From Kingdonia uniflora (Eukaryota; Streptophyta; Magnoliopsida; Ranunculales; Circaeasteraceae), in assembly GCA_014058105.1 (NCBI GenBank), contig JACGCM010002194.1, positions 248,001-312,000 on the forward strand: a DNA stretch of 64,000 bases. Reading direction: 5' to 3'. Positions 39,190 to 51,599 of the stretch are shown here, piece after piece. Both the position numbers and the translations under genes were made by a program. The notes below the pieces were generated by a model. That model was not told the origin of the DNA. It searched no databases and worked only from the letters and a program-made list of their open reading frames with translations. How positions within the stretch are numbered: the stretch's first letter is position 1; each line of letters begins with the position of its first letter.

Positions 39190-40200
39190 TTTAATCTCCT
39201 AGTGCTCCAAGGGATTGGTATTTAGACTCCTTTCTCCGTCATGAGGTAGTAGGATCCAAGTCTTATTCGTCCCACGACCAGAAATGGAGCTTCCCAATTC
39301 TCTACAAGCTTTTCAGCATTTAACTCTTTTATGCTCTTGGGGATCTCTCTGAGGATGAGATCATCCATTTGGAACTCATGATTTTAGACTCTTATGTTCT
39401 ACGAACTGGCTAGAATATGTTGATGCCGACCTATGTTGGCAACAACTCGAGCTCGGTTATCATCGATTCAGTTCATGTTGCATACTAGTTCAAATTAATT
39501 TTCCTCATCTGTGAGTGTGTGATCTTTGATAGGATGATGATATTCTTTTGGGATGATGGCTTTTGTTCCATAAGCCAGAAAGAAGGGGGAACATCTAGTT
39601 GATTGTCGTGGGGTAGTACGGTATGCCCATAAGACATGATGCAGCTCCCTTATCTAATTTCCCTTCCTTTATAATTTAATCCTCTTTTTGATTCTATCCA
39701 CTATCATTTTGTTTATAATTTTGGCCTGCCCATTTCCTTGGGGATAGTAGGGATTGGATGGGGAATAAATGATGCTATGTTTGTTAAGAAAAGCAACTAC
39801 CTTCCTGAGTTCAGGTGTGGGTAACCAAATCTTGTGATGATATGCTCCCAGATAAATCAGATGACCTCGTCTTCCTGAGTTCGGCAAAGGGGAACTGCTT
39901 CTACCTATTTTGTAAAGTAATTTGTAGCAATGAGTAAGAATCTTCTATTGTATGATGTGATTGGGAATTCACCCACGAGATCGAGTACCCATCCCTTGAA
40001 ATGCCATTAAACCTTACTTGCGTGGAGCTCAAGTACTGGCACTCGTATCGGGTGTCCATATCTCTGACATGCATAAGATTTGTCTGAGTATTCTTCTGTT
40101 TGCTTTCGCATTCCTGGCCAGAAGACTCCTTATGTAAATGCTCTATTAGCAAGTGATTGTCTTGCTGCATGGGAGCCACATGTTCCTTCATGTAATTCCT
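39190..40200 (-). pseudogene. Tat-3 integrase, two catalytic positions lost
   Basis: On the - strand the zinc domain begins LHEGTCGSHAARQ at about 40200. The first core Asp is in VLDLVGEFPI (about 39990-39960). The second Asp (IDNG in Tat-1) is missing: RFGYPH runs directly into residues matching downstream VAEFLN. The third position is Lys: GNGQAKIINKMI, codon at 39722-39720, where Glu is expected. The C-terminal part (LWAYRTTPRQST, FLLAYGTKAIIP, FQMDDLILREIP) runs to about 39190 across frames. It shares the Glu to Lys change with Tat-1. Confidence 0.85.
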
Positions 40201-41030
40201 TGAGCATTCTATCTGCTTGTTGCTTAGAAAGGTACTTGAGATAAGACCCCGTTACTAAACACTGATATAAACTGCCTTTCTGCACTGTATAACATTTGGA
40301 GTTTTCAATCAATTGTTGCCATTCTCTTGGATCTGTTGGAAGTGGCCCATCGCATTCGTTCTTCGGGCTGAGGTATGCGAGGAAAGGATTCCTCCAATTG
40401 TCGTCCTCCCCATCATCGCCTCCAGTATTAATCGTGCATACAATGGGGAGATCAATGTTGGGGGTAGAGATTACTTTGATTTGGAGATATCTAGCTTCCG
40501 TACCCAAGACCCCGGCTAAGTAAGCCAATGAATGGACATATTTGTTTTCTCCTCGGGGTAGATAGTCGAGAGTAACCTTAGCGAATCTGCTCATCCTATC
40601 AACAATGAGGGCTGCATAGTTGATCATATTCCCATTCTTCTTGTATTGTTCAGAGTAATAATTAACAATTAATTATGAATCAGCATAGACTGATTACTCT
40701 TGAACTCTAAGTTCCAGTGCCAAATCGAGCCCATTGATTAAGGCTTCATACTCTGTGACATTGTTGGAGGCTTCAAAATCGAGGCGTATAAATTTCTCAA
40801 TTTTGTCATTGGAAGGAGTAATCAGTACGATATCGAGCCCTGACCCTACAAGTCCTACTGATCCATATGTAAGAACTCTCCACCCTATTTATGTAACCCA
40901 TTTAACGCTTTCATCAAAGGGTTTGGTAGATGGAACTTTTTTGTGTTTGTCTATTAGATCAAGACCGTGCTCTTCCCAATATGGATCTTCGATTGGAAAG
41001 TCTGCGAGGAAATCTACCACTGCTTGACCA
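40200..41030 (-). pseudogene. Tat-3 second RNase H and linker
   Basis: Reading from about 40990: LTYGSVGLVGSGLDIVLITP, then FEASNNVTEYEALINGLDLA (E-Y-E-A motif), then the open frame 40627-40130 with MSRFAKVTLDYLPRGENKYV and SLAYLAG, and the linker DDGEDDNWRNPFLAYLSP leading to the integrase. The catalytic D of DGS is Tyr here (TYGS). Same architecture as Tat-1. Confidence 0.85.
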
Positions 41031-41059
41031 TTTTCTCAATGTCGCTGCTTAAACTTAAT

Positions 41060-41430
41060 ATCATGCTCCCCTAAACTTACAGACCACTATTGCACTCGTT
41101 GTAATTTCTCCTTTTAAAATAGAACTTCTCGAAGTGGGAAGTTCGTTATCACTTTGACTGAATGATCTTGGAAGTAGTGCTTGAGTTTTTGTGAAGTTTA
41201 AACGAGGGTTAGGAGAAGTCGCTTGATTTTGGAATATTGCATTTCCGCTGGTGTGAGGGTTTTGCTGATGAAATATACCAATTTTTCAATCTTTCCTTCG
41301 AGTCGAATAAGAACCGAGCTGAGAGAGTTACCTATAACTGCGTGGTAGATGATCAATTCTTCATTGTCTACCGGGGTGCTCATTATGGGGGACTTCCCTA
41401 GATAGGTTTTGAGTTCTTGAAAGGCTTCTT
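41060..41430 (-). pseudogene. Tat-3 RNase H (retroelement type)
   Basis: The open block 41383-41198 (VDNEELIIYHAVIGNSLSSV, IRLEGKIEKLVYFISKTLTP, AEMQYSKIKRLLLTLV) aligns with Tat-1 984-1190. The C-terminus continues across stops to about 41060 (KLKHYFQDHSVKVITNFPL). Confidence 0.85.
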
Positions 41431-42260
41431 CACATTCTTCTGTCTAATCAATCTCTCTACTCTATTGACCCTTGCCTCTCCTGGTAGATCCTTATAGTAA
41501 CATAAATAACCATCGGCATCGATTTAAAGATTTCCAGACGAATCTGTTGATAGCTATAATTTTGCCAGGGAGCCTCTGGACCTCATTTATTATTTTTGGA
41601 GATTGCATGTTTGGTAAAGCTCGAATCTAATCTGGATCAGCTTTTATCCCCTTCTTACTGATAAGATGTCCCAAAAACTTACCCGAGTGCACTCCGAATT
41701 GACATTTATCAGGATTGAGCTTCATCCGATATGATCGTAAGATGTGAAAGACTATATTGAGATATGTGAGGTGATCCATTTTCTATAAGCTTTTGCAGAG
41801 TAGGTCGTCGATGTATACTTTGACGATTTTCCCCAAGTGTGCTTTGAACATAGCTGTTATTAACTTTTGTTAAGTTACTCTGGCATTCTTAAGTTTAAAA
41901 GGCATGACTCGGTAGCAGTAAAACCCTCTTTTTATAATGAAAGTAGTTTTCTCCAGATCTTCATCTAAAAGCAATATTTGGTTGTATCCCGAAGCAGCAT
42001 TCATCATAGATAATAACTCGTGTCTTGCTGTAAAATCAAGAATTTAATGAATGATTGGGAGAGAAAAACTATCCTTCAACGTGTGCTTGTTTAGATATGT
42101 GAAATCTACGTAAACTCAGACCTTTCCATTCTTCTTTGGAACTGCGACAATGTTGAAGATCCAATCTGGGTATTTCACTTCTCGAATGAACCTGACTTCG
42201 ATTAACTTATCGATCTCATTGTTGACATCATCTCTAAGATGAGGTAATAGCCTTCTTCAT
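41430..42260 (-). pseudogene. Tat-3 reverse transcriptase
   Basis: The N-terminal half reads WIFNIVAVPKKNGKV, then YVDFTYLNKHTLKDSFSLPI and MMNAASGYNQILL, from about 42180 to 41960. The catalytic YIDD is intact at 41815-41804, followed by MKLNPDKCQFGVHSGKFLGH and LISKKGIKADPD (about 41730-41635). Stops and shifts are few compared with Tat-1, but it is not open. Confidence 0.88.
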
Positions 42261-42599
42261 TTCTATTTGACTATCATGGCTCCATTGTGTATGCTCAATT
42301 TGTGCCACGCCTTGGCTGGGTCGACTCCTGGTAGTTCTTTAAAAGTCCAAACGAAGACGTCTCGATTTATCTATAAAAAATATACGAGAGCGTCTTTCTC
42401 TTGGGGGACCAGCTTAGTACAATATAGGTTCCTCGGCTAGGCCCGTCGATGTCAATGTACTCTGTAGGTTTATATGTTAAATGTTGATCAGTCTTATGAC
42501 CAGCTTTCTATAATTGTTATGCATCAAATCTATCAGATGTCTCCAGTATAGCAGAGACTATATTTTTGCAAGCTCGTGAGAGCTTTTGACTGCCTTTGA

Positions 42600-43060
42600 T
42601 TTTATAGATGCCGTCATTATGCCTGAAACGAAGTGCCTGATAGTACGTGGATATAATTTCTTCCATGTTGTGTATCCAGTAGCATCCCATGATCCCTAAG
42701 TAATAGGATTTGGCATTGATGATATAGATAACAACGTTGATAATGGTGAATCCAGTGCTGATGAGCTGGATAATTTTTCCTATTCATTCTTCATTAGATC
42801 TATTGAACCTACTAACATTGATATTGTTGTGTATAACTTAATCGTCAATCCCATTTGCTCGATGGTGCTTTGAAAAAGGATTTCAATACCACTGTCGGTA
42901 TTGATCATCATGGTATCTATGACGAATTTTTCATTTTAAGCATAATAAGCAGAGTGCCATGATGTAGAAATTTGACGTGACTGATATCGCAATCCTCAAA
43001 TGAAATCCCAGTTCTCCTATTACTTGATTCATGAAGGAGTTTAGATTTTTTATCCTAAAC
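42600..43060 (-). pseudogene. Tat-3 aspartic protease (decayed)
   Basis: The - strand keeps ISFEDCDISHVKFLHHGTL at about 43010-42950 and MMINTDSGIEILFQSTIEQM at about 42910-42850. It aligns in order with Tat-4 62330-62450 (CDTSHVHF, then ILIDTGSAADVLI). The D-T/N-G-S triplet reads D-S-G here. Frames are broken throughout. Confidence 0.65.
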
Positions 43061-44310
43061 TGTGAGGTCACAGTATTCCATTAACCTCCTTCACTTGAAT
43101 CTGGTAAAGTTGTTGATTTGATGGATCTCGATCATGTTGTTGTGGTACATATGGTAGAAATGTTTTTCTTCTGCTTGATCTTCGACCTTAACTACTTCAA
43201 CTTGTGTTTTATAGCTTCTATTCCTGTATCCCTCCAGGTTGATAATGTATTCATGCATTCGTCGATCTTTGAAAATGTATTCCAGCGACCACTATAAAGT
43301 GTAACAGTTGTCTGTTTCATGATAATTTACTTTATGATGCATGCAGTAGGATTTTCCATCTAAAGGTTTTAGTGGCTAAGATACGTGATAGAACTTATCT
43401 TTTGCCAATATAAAAAAATGGATAAAATATGAGCATTCATCTTTGGAAGGACCGGCTTGGGTAGTAAATTGCCTTTTCGAGATTTGCTTGTGTTTGCTTT
43501 AGCACGCTTTTGGTCACCCTGGCCATCCTTTTGTTTACTGTCACGATCTGTATATTGACCTTTTGTGGTTAGGATAGTTTTAGTAGATTTATACCTTTCG
43601 GTCATCATCATTTCCAAGACGACATACCCATTGACCTTGGTAATCATGTCTTCCAAGGTCGAGGGCTTGTTTAAGAAGAGATGCTCTTTTGCTTTGCAAT
43701 CAATTTGTAGTGCATTAGTAAACGGAGAAGCGGCTGCTTTCTTATCGAGATTGTCATCTTTCCAGGCGAGCTCCAAATATTTCTTTGCAAAGACCTTGAG
43801 CTTCTCCCCTTGAGACTGCTTAAGACTAATAAGAGAGTATATATTATTATCTTTGTCTTTTTTATGAGTGTAGGTTTTGACAAAGATTTTTTGTAGTTGG
43901 TCGAATGAGAGGATGGAATTTATAGGAAGAGAATGGAACCACCGGAGTGGTTCTCCCTGTAGGCCTGTGGTGAACAGACGACACAAAATATGGTTCAAAT
44001 TGGAATATAAATCCTAAAGAATTTCGGAATTATTGAATATGCTCCATTGGATCGATGCCTTTGTACTTACATATCTTTGGAGTATGGAAACCTGCTGGTA
44101 CTTTCATATTAAATAATTCTTTAGCGATTGGACTACCTTGGAAATTGGTTAAATCGTCCATATTGACGAGATCTTGAGCTTCGATTAATTCCTTGATTTG
44201 TTGATCCATGTGTTCCTGTGTAACATATTGTCGTAGTGCTTGAGCAACTTGGCGTGCAGACAGGGGGTTATGGATGCCAGTACCTTTGCTAAAATGTTTA
44301 TGAATCAATA
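43061..44310 (-). pseudogene. Tat-3 gag capsid and zinc region
   Basis: 44308-44030 gives YVTQEHMDQQIKELIEAQDL and FHTPKICKYKGIDPMEHI. 43998-43369 is open for 209 codons with LFTTGLQGEPLRWFHSLPIN, FDQLQKIFVKTYTHKKDKDN, YSLISLKQSQGEKLKVFAKK, NKPSTLEDMITKVNGYVVLE and a basic tail. The zinc-type CMHH...HETDNC follows at about 43345-43300. This is the Retrotrans_gag capsid family; Tat-4 61284-61751 is its homologue. It encodes the particle shell. Confidence 0.88.
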
Positions 44311-44798
44311 TTTTGGATTGAGGTTACTGCTCCTCATCTTGACATTTTGAATGGCGACGTCTTCTACTGATGCTGGAGTGATCTTCCCATCCCAGATGAA
44401 TTAAAACTTCAAGTACTTGCGGGTCATTGTAGAGAAGTCTGGAAGCTCCTTTGCTAGTTGCTCCTCGTGGTTCCAATCTTTCTCGCGCAGAAACTCTAGA
44501 GGTTACAGGAAGTTGATCACGTTTTCATGAAAGGGAACTTGTTGGTTATCTTGCAAAGCTTGTAAGGCAGTCTGCATTGTTGTCATCTATTTTTCGTGTC
44601 GCTTAAATTTTGTTTGGCGGGATTGACGCTCACTGTTGAGTTCCTATTAACGGAGCTCGCGGTAGAGCAGCAACTAACGCTCGAGCTCATTCCTCTTCTC
44701 TATTCGACGTGGAGGTTCGCCAGTAATTCTGCAAGCTGATCTGGTTTGACTAAAAAATCAAGTTGGACTCCTGTGGCTGGTCGCTTGGAAGTTACCAT
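44311..44798 (-). pseudogene. Tat-3 gag N-terminal region
   Basis: ATG at 44798 on the - strand begins MVTSKRPATGVQLDFLVKPD and continues in shifting frames through a Glu/Arg-rich stretch to the capsid region. The start is chosen because it is the most upstream ATG giving a basic gag-like N-terminus. About 120 bp to the right the pararetrovirus arm begins, so leader, primer site and 5' LTR are missing. Confidence 0.6.
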
Positions 44799-44914
44799 GA
44801 TGGAAAATTAATCGTAAAGTAACTGTATGCCTTAGGATTTCATGGAAATGTCTTCTATCCCACAGACTGTGCTAGATCTAAGGACTATTTCAAGCTATCT
44901 TAAGTTCCTACAAA

Positions 44915-45620
44915 ATTAGGTCTTTACAGGAAGTTTCAGATCAACGAAGCAAAGTTTTAGATCCCATTTCAAAATCTATATGATCTTAAATTCAGAGAAA
45001 TACCATAAGGTATTTCTTCCGATAGGTGGATTTTGTACAGTTTTTCTATTTAGTTTTGGATGAAATTCGTACCATATTACAAATGGTTCTTGAAAGGATT
45101 TCAGTAAAATATCAATATCGGGTCCCATCTTTTCCCACCAATTAAAATACCAAGTGTGGAAACCTGATCATTTGATAATTTCTAGGTTAATGCAAAAAAG
45201 CAAAATATGCTTTCTAATGGGATTGTTATAATAAAAAGTATAGTGTCGGGCTTGGATATAATCCCAATAATTATATTACTGGTCATTTAGTCTGAGAGAT
45301 CTAGATTTGCAAGGATCTAGTCCTCATTCAGATATATGTAAAATCCTAGTAATATAACACTTGGAATGTGCTATAAGGTATTTCATGTCCTTCAGATTGA
45401 CATGCTGCTGTTTAATTTAAGCTGTTGTTGTTTCTGTTAATACGGCCTCATAGACGTATTGATAGCCACTGTCTTGAACCATATAATTCTAATTAGAAAA
45501 ATATCTTTCTTTGAGGCCCCAAGCATCTTGATTGAGCTTAAGATCATCAAAAGAAAGGGTTAAGATGCCTTTTGTAACCACTTTTTTTCCAGCTGATAGG
45601 TGATTTCCAACTTAAGGGCA
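44915..45620 (-). pseudogene. EPRV left copy, region downstream of RNase H
   Basis: Mirror copy of 52990-53700. The - strand has the same Trp-rich, stop-broken reading. Function of this last viral reading frame is not known to me. The arm ends near 44915, where similarity to the right arm fades. Confidence 0.6.
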
Positions 45621-46250
45621 TCCTTTAACATTTTTTTTGGTTCCTTCTTCTTCGGCTTTGACTTCATCCTTTATCCGGAGGTTCGATGTTTAAATTTTTC
45701 TGACAAAAATTCTATGGTTAGAAAATCAGGAAGAGTTTTGATCCCCTTTAATATACTCAATTAAGAAATTAAAGGCAGATAATTAAGATTGCCATCTAGC
45801 AAATATCTATTTTTACACAAGATTATTTACATCTTTTTGCAAGATATCTTTAGCAGAGCTACAATTAATTCAGAGTAAAAATGGTTAATTTAACAAGTCA
45901 TCCCAAAATTGTGAAATACATTTGATAATGGAAAGCATTTCTTTCTTAATTGTTGAATAGTTTTTTTGAGCTGTTTTTCACTTTTCTGATATAAAATGAA
46001 GTAATTATTCTTTTTGTGAAGAAAAGATTTTGTTACTTTAATATAACTCCAAAGCCTAAATCAAAGCATCCGTTTCAACAATCTCTTTCCATTGTGGATT
46101 GGCAAGACCTAAGTATGAGAGTTGTTTAACTCTTAATTTGATCAGCTGAATAGCTTTTGTATGCTCAAAAGTCAAAAGAGTAGGTTTTCTCTTGAGCCGA
46201 TTATATAAAATGGTACTATCCTGGGACAAGTTATGGTAATAGTCTGCAAT
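45621..46250 (-). pseudogene. EPRV left copy, RNase H
   Basis: Mirror of 52340-52920. The conserved stretch near 46150-46080, equivalent to the right-arm ANLQW segment, precedes the position of the first catalytic Asp. Heavily broken by stops. Confidence 0.65.
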
Positions 46251-47010
46251 GTAATTGAGACTTCCACGGAATCTTTGTAATTGAGCTTTCTCTTTTATTT
46301 CATCTGGAAATTTTGAGGCAAACTCAATACTCTTGTTAATAGAAACAATTTTTCCTTTAGTAATATTATGTCCTAAAAATCTAACTATTTATTGAAACAG
46401 TCTCATTTAAGGAGTGGAAATATCCATGTCATTTCTGTGGATATGATCTTTGAGAATCTTCAGATGTCTAAAGTGTTGATCAATAGAATTAGAGAACAAA
46501 AGAATATCATCAATATAGACAATACAAAAGTCAAAATAAAGAATAAAAATATCATTCATAATATTCTGAAATTCAGATGGAGCATTCTTAAAACCAAAGG
46601 GTATAACATTTCATTCATAATGACCAAATAGGACTGCGAATGAAGTTTTATATTTATCTTTATCTTTAATTTCAATTTGCCAGTATCCTGACTTTAAATC
46701 AAATTTGGTGATATAATCACATTATATAGTCGATCTAAATGATCTTTTTTATTCAGAATTGGGTAATGAATCCACTTAAGGGAGTTGTTAAGAGGTTTAT
46801 ATTAACAACAAGTCTAGGAACACCTCTTTCCTTTTTAGCATTTTTATTAACATAAAATGTTATACAGATCTAAGGAGAATAACTCTTCTTGATAAGGTTT
46901 TCATCAAGTAAATCCTGAATTTCCTTTTTGCAGAGGTTAAGATAATTAGAATTTATTTGACTTGACCTAGCCCTAGTAGAAATTTAAGTTCTCTAATCAA
47001 AATCCTATTT
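46251..47010 (-). pseudogene. EPRV left copy, reverse transcriptase
   Basis: The catalytic YIDD lies at 46517-46506 on the - strand, inside the same context as the right arm. The open + strand block 46392-46631 is only a shadow of this region. Palm and thumb segments are recognisable by comparison with 51600-52330. Stops and shifts occur. Confidence 0.8.
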
Positions 47011-47289
47011 GTAGGGTAAGAAAACAACATGTTGCTTTTTTTTCCCAAAAAGTGCTAGGGATATCGCTATTGACCTCACTAATAAATTGTTTTTCAACTT
47101 CATTAATTCTGATCTTCATCTCGAGGGATTAAAGTTTATGAGAAATATCCATGACTTAGAATTCCTCTTTGAGGAAATTCTGATGATTCTCCTAAAAACC
47201 AAGCATGGTCCTTAGTTCATTAATGATCCCAGTTTCAGGGTCTCTAACGAATTCAAAAATAATTTCTTGGCACTGGAATCTGTAAAATG

Positions 47290-47650
47290 TTCTTTTTGAT
47301 TTATCTTATGTAAGGGCATAAGAAGATTTAGGAATGGATTACCAAGAATGGCTTGCTATTGTAAGTTTCATACAAGAAGAAAAGTAGATGGGATGCATAT
47401 ACCTTTATTGTAGATAAAAACTTTTAAAAGTTTCTACTGAATATTCATCCTACTTCCACTTGCGGAATTAAGAGATTGAACTATTTTTTTAAAATACTTA
47501 GTTGCTACAAAGCCTTCTTAAATACTATTTAAGTCAGCTCCATTATCAACTAGAGTTGTGGCATTCTTAATGGTATATTCATTTTTTATCACAAGGGTAA
47601 CATTGATATACCATTTTTGATAAGTAACTCTTTGGAAAAGATTAAGATCG
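47290..47650 (-). pseudogene. EPRV left copy, aspartic protease
   Basis: The active-site triplet reads D-N-G (about 47551-47543), followed by a hydrophobic stretch as in the right arm, where it is D-S-G. The arm's inner end is about 150 bp further right, near 47800. Confidence 0.7.
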
Positions 47651-47919
47651 AGGTTATCCTTCTTCGCAGGGTTTCATCATTAGATTTACCAGTTTAAATC
47701 TTGTTTGTCCTTTTAATAGATCTGGAGATGATTAATTTTATCATCATAGGCTTGTACAAAAATCCTTAGTTTCTTGATTTCAGATTTCAAGAAATATAAT
47801 TACCTGCATATTATATATATTCAAGTTGCATTCAAACCATTAACTCTTCTTGGAATTTATTCCAGTGTTCCTGCATACCTAAGGGATAAAAGAAGCAGAG
47901 AGTTTAAATCATCATTAAT

Positions 47920-48560
47920 GGGATTAATTTAAACTATTCTATGTCATGGACCAATTTATTTTGATGTTTATCTCAATCTATCCTTATCCTTTAAGGATAG
48001 ATCTATGTTCGATGATGCGAGTTTAAGGATTCAAACGCAGGGATATGATTTTATTTATGGAGTTAAATTTATTACAGTCATTTATCGGATTCACTATATG
48101 GTTATAAATACTTTATGCCCTAAAGCTATCCTGAAGAGTGAACCAGGAAAAACTGTAGTTGTACATAGTAACTGTTTGACAACTAATATTGTTGTCAATA
48201 GACTTATCAATTGGGATGAGCTCAGTATCCAACCATAATAGACCCTTTCTAAGGCCGTAGTTCCATGACCAAGGTTCAATAACCAGGTCAGCCGAATCGC
48301 CCAAACTCCTGATGGTGATGTTGAAGTAATATTTGTTTGTACTCCAATCAAACTCTCAGTATGTATAGTAGTGAAGTGGCAAGTGGGAAAAATTTTCCTT
48401 ACCATGTTTCTTACCCATCTTTTAGGCCATCTGTATCTAGTAGAAGAAATTCTGCATCTGAACAAATCCTTAAATGAATTAGGATTTCTGAGCAGCAGAT
48501 TTCTCATGGAGTCTGCACTGATCCCTCTACCAGTACCAGGCCAGAAGTAGAAACTGAAAG
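47920..48560 (+). pseudogene. EPRV right copy, movement protein
   Basis: The + strand reads a conserved caulimovirus-type movement protein core: DASLRIQTQGYDF at about 48013-48053, then a stretch ending with an N-W-D-E-L motif at about 48210-48225. It then continues out of frame through 48560. The family moves virus between plant cells through plasmodesmata. The N-terminus runs into the inverted-repeat boundary near 47900. Frameshifted after about 48240. Confidence 0.65.
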
Positions 48561-48599
48561 ACCTACTTCTCTTGCATCTAAGGCGTGCTTTTATGTTTA

Positions 48600-50642
48600 G
48601 GTATTTATGTACTTAAGCCCTAATTCATTTCTGCACCAACAGATCAGTAGGGAATTCATTTCTTCTAGCTATGAAGAATTTAGAACATGGTATTTCCAAA
48701 CTTTTGGTAATGAAGAATTGGCTTTAATCAAAGAGTTATACTACATTGAGATTGACAAAAGTCAAAAAGTAATTTGATTTCGTGATTGATTCATAGAATG
48801 GTACCCTCACCAGCCATATATCATCAATAATATGGAAGATTTCACTAAGAAATGGGTAAAAACAAATGTTATAGAAGTCCAATCTGTCCACCCTCCTACT
48901 GAATCTCTTCATTTGGGTAAAGGAAGTAATGGCTCAAAGGCTTTTGAAGCCAACGCCTTTACTCACCCTAATAACCAGATAACTGATGTTAATTCCGTTA
49001 TCATATAGAACAATTGGATAAATTTGAGTCTTCAAACGATTGGTAATTAATCAGGTAAATCGAATAGAAGATCAAGTCCAAAGAAATAGTAGTTAGAGTT
49101 CTCCAATTAATACAGCGAGTGCATCTTCTAGCCTGTACAAGGCTGATGTTAAACCAACCCTTCTTGTCTATGACTTTAAGCTTTCAGATTCTCAGGATTT
49201 TGAATTTGTTGATCTACTTGTTGATAGACTAAAAAATTTTAGTGCCAATACTTTGGATAAGAACACAACATCAGAAAATACATTTGGATCCTCCGAGTCC
49301 TTTGATAGTGAATCAGAAAATCAATTTCAAGCCATTGAAGTAAGCCTTCATAAAATAGAATATGAACCATCACGCTTAAGACTCTATTATAAGAGACCCA
49401 CACCTCAAGATCTTTTATTTGAAGAAGATTTCTTCTATAATCAAAATTCATATAATGGAAGGGCCATCTATGAATGGAATGTAGAGGGATTATTTGAAAA
49501 TCAAATTTATGAAGTTATTCATAAAATATGGATGTATGCCTTTATCTGTAAGGCTGTTGGGATTGATGATGATAATGTAGCAAAAATTATTGCCAATGGC
49601 AGGTAGTCTTAAAGGATGGTGGGATAATATTCTCACTCCTAATCAAAAGCAAGAAATCTTTATGACAGTTAAAATTAAAGGAAATAGTAATATTCCTATG
49701 AAGGGTACCATCTATTCTCTTGTTCAGACCATAATTATACACTTTGTAGGACTTTCGCCCCTAAGACATGAAAGGAATATATAAATTTTACATAATCTTA
49801 GATGTCATGCTCTAACCTATTTTAGATGGTACAAGGATGCTTATATCTTCAAGGAGATGCAAATACTAAATATTGGAAAGCCAAATTTATTGACGGCTTT
49901 CTGCCTTTGTTTACAGAAAAGGTTCGCCAAAAGCAGAAAGACCAGTATGATAAGAATTATATACCCTATCATAGTCATACTTATGGGCACCTCATTAGTA
50001 GATGTACTCAAGTTGGTCTCAGTATCTGTAATGATATGAAATTACAGAACCAACTTGAGAAACATAATTTAATAGGAAAAAAGGAAATTGGTAAGTTTTT
50101 TTACCAGTTTGCTTATGACCTTCCTCTTGACTATCCAAAAAAGTACAGAAAAAGTGCAAATCATTCTTATCAATCCAGAAAAAGAAGGAAGAAGAAGTAT
50201 AAGGATCACGATGACTCTTATTACCAAAAACCAAGAAAAAGAAAAAGACATGAGAAATAAATCTCATACCAGCTCTTTTAAGAAATCTGAAACCCGCACT
50301 TGTTATAAGTGTAGTAAAAATGGGCACTTGGCAAACAAGTGTACCACTAAAAGAAAATTGCATGAACTTCAACTGGATGAAGGGCTAAAACTTCAGTTAA
50401 GCAAACTATTGCTTAATACCACTTCTGGAAAAAGTTTGTATGATTGCTTGGAGGAGGTCAATAAAATTAACCAAAGTGACTCCTCTTCCTCTAAAGAAGG
50501 AACTCCTTGCAACAAGTGCTCAGAATCCAATGCACATGATTACTGGAAAGCCATTGTTGAAATGAATAGCTTAAACCTTAATACTCTGACTAATACCCAA
50601 AGTGAGATTTTATCTATTGTAGATAAGATTTTTGACCTATAA
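48600..50642 (+). pseudogene. EPRV right copy, coat protein region
   Basis: Open pieces at 49253-49606, 49590-49784, 49826-50260 and 50088-50642 together cover a coat protein. They comprise an acidic Ser/Glu-rich stretch, a core with several Trp and Tyr residues, a Lys/Arg-rich segment (about 50160-50258) and an intact CCHC zinc knuckle CYKCSKNGHLANKC at 50301-50342. The knuckle with a preceding basic region is typical of caulimovirid coat proteins and binds the packaged genome. At least three frameshifts separate the pieces. Confidence 0.8.
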
Positions 50643-50980
50643 GCAAGAGCTAAACTTGTAAGTATTTGTCTCCATTAAACATTTTAAGATAGCTCAAAGC
50701 ATAAAACAGAACAAGAACCACTATCGGTAACAAATAAGTATTATAATTTCCAGGATGTCCTAAAATACATGGAAAATGATAAACCTATCACTATCCAAGA
50801 CCTACGTAAGGAAATTAATACCTTAAAATCTAAAATCAAATAACTAAAGATTTATGTACAAGCCCAGAATGATAAAATTAATCATCTCCAGATCTATCAA
50901 AAGGACAAACAAGATTTAAACTGGTAAATCTAATGATGAATCCCTGCGAAGAAAGATAACCCCGATCTTAATCTTTTCCA
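50643..50980 (+). pseudogene. EPRV right copy, coat/protease linker
   Basis: A stop-broken stretch with a coiled-coil-like, Lys/Gln-rich reading at about 50770-50900 (LRKEINTLKSKIK then IYVQAQNDKINHLQIYQKD). It joins the coat region to the protease. The inverted repeat's inner boundary falls inside it at about 50825. Confidence 0.55.
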
Positions 50981-51330
50981 AAGAGTTACTTATCAAAAAT
51001 GGTATATCAATGTTACCCTTGTGATAAAAAATGAATATACCATTAAGAATGCCATAGCTCTAGTTGATAGTGGAGCTGACTTAAATTGTATTTAAGAAGG
51101 CTTTGTACCAACCAAGTATTTTGATAAAATAGTTCAATCTCTTACTTCTGCAAGTGGAAGTAAGATGAATATTCAATACAAACTTTCAGAAGTTTTTATC
51201 TGCAATAAAGGTATATGCATCCCATCTACTTTCCTTCTTGTATGAAACTTACAATAGCAAGCCATTCTTGGTAATCCATTCCTAAATCTTCTTATGCCCT
51301 TACATAAGATTGATCAAAAAGGACATTTTA
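50981..51330 (+). pseudogene. EPRV right copy, aspartic protease
   Basis: The catalytic triplet is in ALVDSGADLN, D-S-G at 51066-51074. Beta-strand residues TYQKWYINVTLVIKNEY precede it, and a hydrophobic stretch ending GNPFLNLLMP, the usual closing strand, lies at about 51270-51300. A stop at about 51092 interrupts it. It would cleave the viral polyprotein. Confidence 0.78.
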
Positions 51331-51599
51331 CAGATTCCAGTGCCAAGAAATTATTTTTGAATTCATTAGAGACTCTGAAACCGGGATCATTAATAAACTA
51401 AGGACCATGCTTGGCTCTAAGGATAATCATATGAATTTCCTAAAAGAGGAATTTCAAGTCATGGATATTTCTCATAAACTTTAATCCCCTGAGTTGAAGA
51501 TCAGGATTAATGAAGTTGTAAAACAATTTATTAGTAAGATCTATAGTGATATCCCTAACGCTTTTTGAGAAAGAAAACAAGTTGTTTCCTTACCCTACA

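Larger units (their letters stand above)
34420..44798 (-). mobile_element. Tat-3: Tat-lineage element on the minus strand
   Basis: On the - strand: gag from ATG at 44798, protease, RT, RNase H, second RNase H and integrase (to about 39190). The antisense gene lies on the + strand (38880 back to 35377), and the 3' LTR at 35042-34420. An intrusion of a gag scrap and an opposed LTR occupies 36477-37355. The 5' LTR is missing; pararetrovirus sequence begins about 120 bp beyond the gag start. Confidence 0.85.

Noticed and set aside
46392..46631. 79-codon + strand frame in the EPRV left arm, with a similar frame at 51920-52219 (-)
   Set aside because: Both are antisense shadows of the RT gene; their similarity only reflects the inverted repeat.
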